DNA of 64,000 nucleotides from Nitzschia sp. pyKryTriq1 (taxonomy: Eukaryota > Bacillariophyta > Bacillariophyceae > Bacillariales > Bacillariaceae), in NCBI GenBank assembly GCA_956465555.1, contig OY101122.1:197001-261000 (forward strand), in the 5' to 3' direction. Positions 44,701 through 53,472 of the stretch are shown in pieces (position 1 is the first letter of the stretch; every line of letters begins with the position of its first letter). A program made the position numbers and the translations under genes. A model generated the notes under the pieces. The model was not told where the DNA came from. It saw only the letters and a list, made by a program, of their open reading frames with translations, and did not search any database.

Positions 44701-47295
44701 CCTGGTAGCGTCCTTGGCAGACTGAGACAGCGAAGGAGTCGTCATTAGATGATAGACTAAATCATTCCATGAGCCTTGGGGTACTTCGCAAGCGAGACTT
44801 TCAAACTGCCCACATATCCAGCGCTCTGATGCTTCGGCTGTATAAGGAAAGAATTGCTGTGGAAGTCTTCGGCGCTTGCGGCATTTGCGGCACTCAATAA
44901 ATGGTGCGAGCTGAACTATTTCGATGGGGGTGAGAAGATCAGGCGGATCCCACATAGTCGATTCTTCTGGCTCCGGCGTGCCTTCGTCGTCGTTTCGACG
45001 ACTCCGGATTTCGGGTGTTTTCCCTTCCAGCACAAGCAGCGCACTTGCTAATGTAGGCTCCATTCTCATCTTGACTTGCTGTGCGCGCCGAGAGACTTGA
45101 CGAGTCGGAGCGGATCCCGATGTTTCTACAAAACCCTTTGATCGAACATGTTTCGCCGACGTAACCCGCCGCTTCACTGATTTCTTGTTTTTCCTCACTA
45201 CCTTTTCCTCTTCGAATATTATTTCACCGTCTGAACCTTCGCCGTCCGCCCGAGCAAGGCGTGGAAGGGAATCTAGATTTGTCGCGCTGCGCTTGGGTCG
45301 TCGTCGTGCTACTTCCAGTTGTGTCGTCCACCTCCTTGACGGATTTGACGGTCCCCGACTGTTCGGTCGCGACGCGCGCCTTGGTTTGGAAAAATCGTCA
45401 TCACTATCGACCTCACTATCGACCTCACTATTGTCATCGTCATCGTGATCATCAAAGTCTTCGCCTGGTTCGGATTCCGACTCAGGAGGATCGCTTTCAC
45501 TAGAAGGCTCTGAATATTTAGACGCCTTCGCCCCTTGCTTCTTGGCTTGCCCCCGAGCGATGCTGCTATTGAACGTTGTTCTTGGCGTCTGGTCTTTTTG
45601 TGTTGCCGAATTCCTGTCCGCCCTTTCCTTATTAGCATCATCATTTCCAGATTGTTCCATCTCGGAAACAACTACTATTTTTTTGTTGATCTCCGTGACG
45701 AAACCTGTCCCCGTAGTGTGCATGTGCATGCTAGAAGCTGTTGTTGTTGGCGCCTTATTGTTGTGTGGTCTTTGGACGCTCGCTCTAGCAGCACCGTAGT
45801 TTTTGCTTTTTTTATTAGTACAAGACTCTTCATCATCATCATCATCATCATCGTGCTCGTCGATGCAAATTTCTTTTTTCGGTCGCCCCGTATGTCGCTT
45901 TGGCGTTGCAGCATCGTCATCCTCATCGCTACTACTACTGGTACTGGTACTGGTACTGGTACTAGTAGTTGCAGCAGTACTACGATCCCGTTTCTTCTTC
46001 TTCCTCTTATTCTTTGTCGGCAGCGAGATCCTCTTTACGGTAGGACATTCTTCATTGCGTGGGCACCAAGTATTCATGGTACAAACCCAGCGTCGCGGCA
46101 AATCATGGCGGTCCACTGGAAACGGTAATGGATAGGACGCTTGACATTGCCTGCAAAATACGCGGTGTACAAGGAGAGGGTCGGAATAATAATAATAAGA
46201 ACACTCATCATCATCTTCATCATCATCATCATCATCATTGTTGTGTTGTTGTTGTTTTTGTTCGTCAGGAGACGAACGGATTGCGTCTGGTTTCAGGTCA
46301 TCATCATTGTCGATATCCTGGTCATGACTACTATCAGCAGTCATTGCCGCATCACCATCATCCTCGATCTCCTGATGACGAGCAAGCCGACCTCGGGAAG
46401 TGGTGGTAGGAGTAGCAGTATCCAGTTCATATTCATCAGTCGTAGAGGCTTGCCGTCCATGTTTTGGACTACTAGTAGGACTTGTATAAATATGAAGTAG
46501 TGGCAAGGATGAGGACGGCGGCGCCTCCAAAGAGGCATTATTGCCTTGTTGTTTCGACGCTCCGCTCCTGAGAATTATTTGTGCATCCTTCGAGGATGAT
46601 TTTTTTTTGTCCCCATCCTCATAATCATCAGCGGCGGAGGGAGGAGTTGAGGTAATAATAGGAGCTGTGTCCATGTCTGGAGCAGGGACTGCTTTCGTTC
46701 GTTCCTCCGGAGTAGGAGTAGCACTACTAGGAGCAGTAGCCAAAGAGGTGCCGGCGTGGCTGCTCAACATAATATGAGTATTATTACTGTCATCCTCTTT
46801 TGGATGCCTGCTGGAGGTTCTGCTTTCTGATGATTCAGCGGCACCATCAACATCATCATCGTCGGGAGTACTACTTGTAGTGCCCGTACGTGTAGTAGTC
46901 CTCAGCGGCGGTACCAGTGCTGGTATCATTAGTTCTGTCGTCGACGCCTCTGATTTGGGAGACGAAGCGGCGGAGGAGGACGTCGTCGATGCCGATGCCG
47001 ATGCCAGCTCTGGGGACAGACTTGTGCGCCTTGATTGCTGCAAAGACACCGCCCGGCCACTCATCAAGCCGCCCAGTACACCACCGAACGACGAAGAAGC
47101 AGCAGCAGCAGTGCTTGTGGTGGTGCTGGATGATGCAGAAATTCTACGCTCAACAACGGCCTGCTGACGAGACAGTTCCGCATCAGAGAAGGAGGAGGAG
47201 TTGTCAGTACCAACAGTCGTAGGGATTGGAGGAGTCCTGTCGGCGCCGTGGGCTTCTTTCTCCCCGTCCTCCGCCGCAACAGCAGCGGAAAGCAT
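41779..47295 (-). CDS. Large nuclear-type protein with two CW zinc fingers
   Basis: A 1838-residue single-exon protein from MLSAAVAAEDGEKEAHGA (ATG at 47293-47295; 21 upstream in-frame codons are less likely). Two CW-type zinc fingers are visible: 'FCRQCQASYPLPF' with WVC and two later Cys at about 379-420, and 'IECRKCRKRRRLPQQF' with RWIC and a last Cys at about 797-835. CW fingers usually read methylated histone H3 K4, so a chromatin reader is likely. The rest is disordered, acidic and basic by turns, with nuclear-type KKKRKK clusters. Two 'DWDxxAxCWVPK' peptides, a duplicated 'PVLKKTTxDP...KRKLDAE' block and a ~130-residue duplication near 1335-1620 show repeated internal copying. 'DDDSVVFVKTKT', present twice, resembles a SUMO-interaction motif. 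The C-terminus is Gln/Ala-rich. Confidence 0.85.
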   Translation of the reverse strand: MLSAAVAAEDGEKEAHGADRTPPIPTTVGTDNSSSFSDAELSRQQAVVERRISASSSTTTSTAAAASSSFGGVLGGLMSGRAVSLQQSRRTSLSPELASASASTTSSSAASSPKSEASTTELMIPALVPPLRTTTRTGTTSSTPDDDDVDGAAESSESRTSSRHPKEDDSNNTHIMLSSHAGTSLATAPSSATPTPEERTKAVPAPDMDTAPIITSTPPSAADDYEDGDKKKSSSKDAQIILRSGASKQQGNNASLEAPPSSSLPLLHIYTSPTSSPKHGRQASTTDEYELDTATPTTTSRGRLARHQEIEDDGDAAMTADSSHDQDIDNDDDLKPDAIRSSPDEQKQQQHNNDDDDDDEDDDECSYYYYSDPLLVHRVFCRQCQASYPLPFPVDRHDLPRRWVCTMNTWCPRNEECPTVKRISLPTKNKRKKKKRDRSTAATTSTSTSTSTSSSSDEDDDAATPKRHTGRPKKEICIDEHDDDDDDDEESCTNKKSKNYGAARASVQRPHNNKAPTTTASSMHMHTTGTGFVTEINKKIVVVSEMEQSGNDDANKERADRNSATQKDQTPRTTFNSSIARGQAKKQGAKASKYSEPSSESDPPESESEPGEDFDDHDDDDNSEVDSEVDSDDDFSKPRRASRPNSRGPSNPSRRWTTQLEVARRRPKRSATNLDSLPRLARADGEGSDGEIIFEEEKVVRKNKKSVKRRVTSAKHVRSKGFVETSGSAPTRQVSRRAQQVKMRMEPTLASALLVLEGKTPEIRSRRNDDEGTPEPEESTMWDPPDLLTPIEIVQLAPFIECRKCRKRRRLPQQFFPYTAEASERWICGQFESLACEVPQGSWNDLVYHLMTTPSLSQSAKDATRGLTVYSADTGEPTHIITDMDEVNAIVSEILDAWKPPAARSKSKKIVKNGKPQRGHSAPVPTTVTSMPEIKVEPTVSARSTRRSLRSGGDQELIALTYSYGDRDWDPLARCWVPKQRPKKGPVAGDQPAGSKTQVSNGEEFVALPSSYPGQMDWDSAAACWVPKKKKKKTSPGKKEHDAQQETSHSTMEETAMQPSQVKAANSSSNASSKIWRNGEAIDDKASEDSGVARCGVIHDRPSSLVQGSSQEPALLAESAQETIAEKKQDIVATAEAVRVSFPAKKPTKPVLKKTTTDPSTAPKKKAVATSNKRKLDAEKKSPVANAGSPNKAKGQNAKKQTKSRTNNPKILRRTPVLKKTTKDPPAASKKKAVATSSKRKLDAETKSPVAKAGVSIKAKRHYATPPGTVFLDLTKPAATPTTFAISKGRENLGGKHPMNALFQAVEKARDMPVNDGVNDTLNVYNNDDDDDMNAPDEFEDRYASNVFVDAYLPNVFQHSASDEGSSSSIYEDAEEELSDIPKSDKGQSTPKVTGRPIVELGSVSRPIVELGSRLASASASCNNSRRRRPDANEVGSRLASASCNNARRRRPDTNKVPSKRSSIYEASDDDSVVFVKTKTPSKNKAPTTKDPATTSQKPLDQFEARYASNVFVDAYLPNVFQHSASDEGSSSSIYEDAEERLSDMPKSDKGQSTPKVTGRPIVKLGSGLAMKSATTCNNGRRRDAKEAPSKRSSIYEASDDDSVVFVKTKTPKNKAPTTKDPATISQKPLDYLRSTLGFPGAAAPQPSLATGHWQQMYGVENPFGVEQDFNRNQATLPLANAGGLKNPGLLLANAGLVNVGDLRNSGLPSANAAGSRNPELRLPLYGPLVHVSSVEQGRIASQSQTATDIHLAAQNPLAAQMQQMATTQNQLGALARAQMQQAASSRQQYLFHGQAPGQNTGLTSTAQGANRLHTRPSFPPGVFASHAGSPADFRGHS
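42405..43290 (-). repeat. Long direct repeats within the CW-finger gene
   Basis: The segment from 42405 to about 42795 recurs from about 42795 to 43290 with few changes; the second copy is longer by about 100 bp because two inner pieces (GTCGTCGTCGTG-ATTGTTGCAACTAGC and CTCTACAATGGGCCGG) are doubled. The encoded duplicates keep the reading frame. Confidence 0.9.
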
Positions 47296-48629
47296 CGTTG
47301 TTCTTTTTCTTTCTCCCTTCGCTCCAATAAAATAAAATAAAATAAAATAAGCTGTCAATCAATCTTGATCGAATTGATTGTATTTTTTTTTTAATTGTGT
47401 CGATGCACAATCGGCGGTTGTTGTGTTGTACGAATGCTGATGTTGAGCTTGAATGCAATGCACGTACGGTACTGCAGGTTGTGCGGCGGCCGAAGGAAAG
47501 GTCGGCGGCGGTGCGGTGATGGAATATTGAATATTGTATACGAAATTCGGGGACTGTTGTTTGCACTCGTGCCAGTACCGTACAGACAGTACTTGCACCC
47601 TACGTACGGTTTGTGAAGGCCGCCGGGAAGGCGAGGCCGTGTTCGCTGCGAGCGAGCGTCGCGATCGATGTCAATAATTCTCATTCCGAAAAAATAAATA
47701 CGAATACAAATAATAATAAACCAATCGAAATGTCGCTGCCTTCCGCTTGAGTACTGTAAACGGGTAAAAAAAACCTTACGTTACGTTCTTGTCAGCGAAC
47801 GAACGGCGGGAGGGAGCTCGTGTTTCGCACGCACGTACACTGGAGTTGTGGCCAGCGGATTGGTAGCGGATTACCCCGGGTCATAGGCATATATATAGCC
47901 ATCTGGCACAATGGCAAGAATCCGCCGTGAAACCGCAACTTCCCGCTAAGAAACCCATATGATGCCGATTCCGTAGCTAACAATCCGCTATTCGAGTCAC
48001 AATGACCCTGTTGACATTTCCATAATATCAATCAAAATCGCTCACTCGCGCGCATTCGCGTGCACTAACCGCCACCCTCCCGCCACCATCCCTTCCCGAA
48101 CCCGCCGAGGAACAGCGAACAACCCGCCAGCTCCGCCGCCACGAAACTGCTAAGAATCCTCCACGCATTCGCTACTCCCACCTATACATACCTACCGGTA
48201 CGCACTTGCCTGTACAGACACACGTCTACCGGTTCTGTCTGACGTAGCTTCGTTAGAAAAGTCCGTGCTTAGACCGCCGCTTCGCTCAAAGGTGCGCAGG
48301 ACGCATTAGAGTTTTTCTTGCATGGGGGTTCGGGTATGGTGGCGAGAAAAGAAGCGTGCGTTTTGGTAATGACCATTTCGCGTCCGCGGGTTGAGCAAAG
48401 ATACTGCTCGACGGTCCATCCATCTCTAATGGCTGGATGTCAAGATCCAAGGTGACCCTGTCAAATGTCCTTATGACTACTTGGACTCAGTACGACGGGC
48501 AGACGTCTATCCGTACACGTTACGCAAGAGTGGTTTTCATCGTTACAACTTTGTCGCCTAAAGTGCCGCACCGGCGAGGCACTGCTGCCTATGATTATTG
48601 GAATTGGAATTGGTTCTTCGGTAATAATA
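47296..48629. other. Intergenic, upstream of the CW-finger gene
   Basis: An (AAAAT)n run and a T-tract stand at about 47328-47395 close to the start codon. No gene is supported in the remaining 1.2 kb. Confidence 0.5.
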
Positions 48630-48765
48630 TCATTCTTCCTTTGGCTTGACTATCTTTTTCATAGTAATATCGAAATAAAGTGTAGCATTTGCTGGAATAT
48701 CTGGAGCACAACCTCGCTTGCCATATCCGAAATAACTTCTGGGTAAAACCATCATCAGCCCCACG
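48630..48765 (-). pseudogene. FKBP-type prolyl isomerase C-terminal remnant
   Basis: On the minus strand the frame that ends at the TGA at 48630-48632 reads 'LMMVLPRSYFGYGKRGCAPD' followed by IPANATLYFDITM. This is the last third of an FKBP domain, with its usual YG-xRG-xPxIPxNAxLxFD pattern. The upstream two thirds of the domain (the YxG, Asp and Trp-containing parts) are absent, and a stop interrupts the frame about 60 codons up. No splice site leads to a better upstream exon. It is read as a broken copy, although a much-divided gene cannot be ruled out. Confidence 0.6.
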
Positions 48766-48933
48766 AAGAAACTCAACCGCCTTCCTCTATGAAAATCTAT
48801 TGCGATGATTCCAATCGCCTACTAGCAGAGGATACCGGGTACAGTAAGCTACTGTTCATTAAATTTTCTTCCAAGATGATCCATCTATCAAGCTAGCTAT
48901 CTCGACTTTGGTTTGCCAGCACTCACAATAATA

Positions 48934-51262
48934 TTAATCTTCTAGAAACTCCGTCATGTCAGAAGCACTGACATAGATTGTCTGGAAGAAATGAAAGAAC
49001 TCTTTCTTTGTCACCCAGAAGATGCCGTCATCTGCCACTACCGGCTTCAAAAGCTTTTTGATCTGGGGGTAACGATTCCATCCAGGACCGTCATCGTCGA
49101 ACTCCCCATTCTCGATTTCTCCGCCCCCCCAAGGATTGCGTACCTTGAGCAAATCAATTCCAGTGCCGGCTACGTTTGAATGACTTTCGATCACCGAGTA
49201 GGCATGATTATCCACCAATCCGCCTGTGGAATGTTTGTCAGAAGTGCCTTTGGTACCAGCACCGACAATATAGTTTTGCTTATCCCATGCTACCAAGCGC
49301 AAAAACAATTCATCTTGCGTCAATTCCAGATTCATATCGCCTCCTCCACCCACCTTGGGCCAAGCGGCCTGCCAAGTGCCCGTCTCACCATCATGGGGAG
49401 AATTGGCATGTCTGGCCCAGCGCTTTTCGTAGGGATTGTATCTGGCGTAGCACCCATATTTTGCCGATTTTTCGTTGAGGCGTATAGTGTATTGTTCTTT
49501 GCATCCCGTCATGAGAGCCCAGGCGTGTGTGCACTGGCCTCCGACGATTTTGTCCCAACCACCACTGGTGTGCGTATTCGTATAGAGCAAAAGTTGGAAA
49601 ATGTGAGAAGAGCTCGCGATGATAGAGCCATGTTGTATTTCGCCAACAGTAGGCTACGTACCAATGAACGGCAAGTGCCTTTTCGAGATACGGCACCCAT
49701 AATTCGCCATCTTCCGATGGCTTGGACGCCAGTAGCCCTTTTCCACCCGGCGCACATGCCAATCGCTCGTCTATTTCAATATCGACTTCTTTCCACGTTG
49801 TCAGATCCCATAAGGTAACGGTATACATGTTGGGACCGTCGAGGGGCCGTTGTTCCAAGTTCTTGGTCTTGCGAAAGAGTTTCTTGATCGCTCCATCGAA
49901 TTCGGCCAAGCTGGAAATACCCGAAAGTAGCCAACAGTCACCGACTAGGCCTTGGGAAATGTCCGAAGGGTCGACGTCGCCAATGATTTTTAAGAGTGGC
50001 GTATCGCCAACTCCCATTCCACGGCCAGGTAGGATCGGTTTGTTGGTACTACTAGAATCATCATCATGAAGTTTGCGTTTTTGAAACGTCATGGCGTCTG
50101 TATACTTGTCGCGATTCGCCTTGGGCAAGACATTGTTAGGAAAGGGTGGAACCCGTTCATAGGAGTGTAGCAATATACTCATCCATCCGGATGGGCTCAC
50201 TCCTTGAGGACGATAGTTCTCGGTACCCTCACGGTGGATGAGGGTGTATTTGTGATTGGTGGCGGGCCAATTTTCCTTGACCATGCTCGTTTGATACAAC
50301 AGTGCGGTATACTTTGCAGGATTGGCTTTGAATCGCTTCATACCTTCTTGAATGGATTTACCCTTGATGACTTCTTCCTTTCCTTTGGTATCGTACGAAG
50401 CGGATCCTTGGAAATTCATTTCCTGGAGCCGCCATTTCGAATTGTCAATATTCCGATAAGCTTCGGGAACTTCTTCCTTAAGAGCTGGCGACGCCGAACC
50501 ACCACCACCACCACCAGCGGGCTTTTTGGTTTTGGATTTTGGGCTTGGGCTTCCACTGCCACTGCCACTGCCTCCTCCACCACCACCACCACCACGGCCA
50601 GAAACATGACTATTTTTGGCTGGATTTCTCGATTTCACAGGACTTTTGTTGTTGCTGCCAGCAGCGACTCTTGGTTTGGGCTGGCTACGGCGCGGACTGT
50701 TGGAGGGAGAGCTGTTGCCGCCAGGCCGTCGCTGGTTCGCGTTGGCACTAGGAGTACTAGGACTACCAGATGCTCCTGCTGCTGCTGCTCCTGCTGCTGC
50801 TCCTGGAATAATCTTCTTGTCGACATCGGCCGACTTGTGATCGATTTCATCGTAGTGTTCATCAATTTTGCCTCGTAGTTCCGCAATATCCCTCGTGGCA
50901 TCTCTCAAACACTTTTTCAACAACTGTTCCTGCGACGCCTTATTATTATTATTATTATTATTTTGATCACCGCCGCCGTCCTTCATGACTAGTGTCAAAT
51001 AATCCATCCCAAATTGTTTCTTGCGATTATTCACTTTAGTTTCCAATATGGCTATATGGGATTGGGCCTTGACTTTGAAACAACACAAGCCTGTCGCTTG
51101 ACCACAATTATTTGCCATTCGTTTCATCTTGTCACCAAACGACTCCTCCTCCTCGTTGTTGTTGTTGTTGTTTTCGGCGGTGGTGGATGCAGCATTCTGG
51201 CTGTTTCTTTGATTGCCCCGCCCGGCGGCGCGAGGAGGATTCGTTGTGCCTGATGATGACAT
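48934..51262 (-). CDS. Calpain-type cysteine protease, two exons
   Basis: On the minus strand exon 1 is 51262-49662, the intron is 49661-49565 (97 bp, donor GTACGT, acceptor CACCAG) and exon 2 is 49564-48934. The split codon restores 'AVHCGGWDK', as in calpains. The product is 743 residues from MSSSGTTN; 22 upstream in-frame codons are judged to be 5' UTR. The catalytic triad is complete: C443 in GDCWLLS, H654 in VDNHAYSV and N677 in VRNPWGGGE. 'GGQCTHAWALMTG' lies between. The first ~330 residues are Asn/Gly/Ser/Pro-rich and disordered except for a possible helical part near 45-130. No C2-like or EF-hand domain follows; the protein ends soon after the catalytic core. A calcium-dependent or regulatory proteolysis role is inferred. 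The protein is probably cytosolic. Confidence 0.92.
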
Positions 51263-52088
51263 GATGATAATGTTCGTAATAATAATATTATGTACTACTG
51301 TTGTTACTTTCCAGAAAGCTTTATGCAAACAAAACGCGATGGGAATGATGCTGATCGGAATGAATCATCATAATATCACATACATTTATCATGATAGCAC
51401 ATCATCATCATCAGCACATCATCATCGCTCGGAAGCTCGTCGCTCGCGCGACGGGTAGAAAAGATTTTATTATTAGCGAGACGACGACTCACTCACGACT
51501 CCTCATCGATCGCGCGCGCAGCATCCTCGCTCGAAAAGGAATCTTTTGAATGACGAATCATCATCATCATCATCATCAGAGGTAGGCAGGGGTGTCTTGC
51601 GGTCATCTTTCTCGATGACCGCATGATGTTTTGTCAATGTCTTTTCTACGTGATGTCTACATGCTTTTCATACTATAATATGTATGTGGTACAGTACTGG
51701 GTGTAGTATTGTGATGCTTTGTACTACCGGTTGTACCGACCGTAAGTACTGTATCATACCGGAACTGTATGCGAATGTTGGAAATACGACTGATTGGACT
51801 TCTCCTGAATAAAAAAGAACAAAACACAAAAAGAACAACAACTTAGTACAGTACGTAATAGACTATGTACGTATCTGGAGGACGACGTGTCAGAGAATAA
51901 TAATAATGTTGTAGTGTAACAAAGAAACAACATCCTACAGTATCTTCTGTATCTAATATCCTGTCTCACCAACAAGCAATTGAATTTATTGCAAAAGCGT
52001 GGAGGAAGGTCACCAAAAGTCAGAACATATACTACTAATAGTAGTAGTAGCACAACAAGCAAGCAAGCAAGCAAGCAAGCAGTGAACC
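51263..52088. other. Intergenic between divergent calpain and BTB genes
   Basis: A shared upstream region of 826 bp with CAT triplet runs and an (AAGC)n run at about 52056-52080, just before the BTB start codon. No gene. Confidence 0.5.
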
Positions 52089-53255
52089 ATGGTGGTAGAC
52101 TTTGCGAATATCGACAGCACCACCACCAACAACAACGAAGAAGAAGGAGGACCCGCTGCCAAAAAGCTTCGTTCTTGTGATAATGATCTAAAGATCATAG
52201 TCGGAACAGCATCCGCGGATGAGGCAAACAGCAATACTAGTAATAATTGTCCACGGGAGTTTTGGTACGTATCCAACGTCATGGCGTATCATAGCAATTT
52301 CTTCGACACCATGCTCTCCTCTCAAATGCAAGAGTCCATTTCTCGAGAGATCAAGCTCCCTGATGTGGACCCTGACCATTGGGAACTTCTCATGAAGTAT
52401 CTTTCCCCGAAACAAGGCAGGAAACTCACCCTGGAAGATGCTGTTACGATTGCACCACTCTACGACAAATACGAGTTTCGTCAGGGTCGAGAACTCTGTG
52501 ACGAATTTCTAGCCGATCATTTTCTGCAAGAACGAGAAAAAGTTGCCGAACAAGGGGGGCGGAGTCCAAAAGAACTCTGCTTGTTGATCGAAGCGTGTGA
52601 AACCATCGAAGCCTTTAACTTTTCCAAGCAAGCTTCGAAAGAATGTTATAAATTTTTCGACCAAATTATATCCGACAAGTCTTCCCTCTATGGACGACTA
52701 ATGTTCCAGGAAAAGCACCTGGAAAAGCTTATTCCGAGTATACAAAAGCTGGAGAAAAGACTAGGCTACATCCCACCATTGTTCGGTCCGAGAGCCGACG
52801 CGGAATACGAGAATCCCTTATTTGCTTCCCTGTTGAGGACAGAATGGGAACGAGAGAAGATTCTTTCTGAATTCTTGTTGTTGGGGGAGACTGGAATTTC
52901 GGGACTCAAGTCTGTCGAAGTGTATGACGGAGGTACTAGACACTTGAGATGCCATTTCACGACGAAATACACTCGAGACGTGGATTTTGAAGATGGCCTG
53001 CGATTTTGTTCTCGAAATCGCGGTGAACCACCTGTGTTTATTGAAAAGCTCGATCTGCCGGACTGTGATATTTTTGGTTGGACAATTTACATGCGACGGC
53101 GCCCTACTGATGATGGCACAAAGAAATTGCTTTGGTGTGTCCCTAGCTCTTTTTCGCACCCCCTCCCTCCTAAAGAAGGTTGGATATCCTGCCCTGACAA
53201 CAATCGTCTCCCGGAATCATTTCGCTTATGCATCCGGTATGGCGGCAATCCCTAG
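52089..53255 (+). CDS. BTB/POZ-domain protein
   Basis: A 388-residue single-exon protein. After a disordered start with an AKKLR motif, residues ~32-115 form a BTB domain: 'DLKIIVG', then 'WYVSNVMAYHSNFFDTMLSS' (the conserved helix that follows the first strand pair) and 'EIKLPDVDPDHWELLMKYL' (the strand and helix of the dimer interface). A helical region continues to about residue 260. The C-terminal ~130 residues are beta-rich ('GLKSVEVYDGG', 'FGWTIYMRRR') and look like a separate ligand- or substrate-binding domain. Such proteins often serve as Cullin3 adaptors; no Cullin motif can be proven here. Its 3' end faces the fucosyltransferase-like gene 217 bp away. Confidence 0.83.
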   Translation: MVVDFANIDSTTTNNNEEEGGPAAKKLRSCDNDLKIIVGTASADEANSNTSNNCPREFWYVSNVMAYHSNFFDTMLSSQMQESISREIKLPDVDPDHWELLMKYLSPKQGRKLTLEDAVTIAPLYDKYEFRQGRELCDEFLADHFLQEREKVAEQGGRSPKELCLLIEACETIEAFNFSKQASKECYKFFDQIISDKSSLYGRLMFQEKHLEKLIPSIQKLEKRLGYIPPLFGPRADAEYENPLFASLLRTEWEREKILSEFLLLGETGISGLKSVEVYDGGTRHLRCHFTTKYTRDVDFEDGLRFCSRNRGEPPVFIEKLDLPDCDIFGWTIYMRRRPTDDGTKKLLWCVPSSFSHPLPPKEGWISCPDNNRLPESFRLCIRYGGNP

Positions 53256-53472
53256 TAGAGTAGACAACGGCATGCCGCATGGATGATTCAGTGCCAAGAG
53301 GAGTCGCCAATCGGCGAATTGATGGTTATTACTTATGGCTGCCAAGTAAGATATGCACGGCCAAGTACTCTACTACTAGAGCAATTGTTGAAGAATGTCC
53401 CATCGTCCGGTTAAGACACGTAGTACTAACATTGATTGTATGTGTTTCGATGATGATGCTACTGTACCTGTA

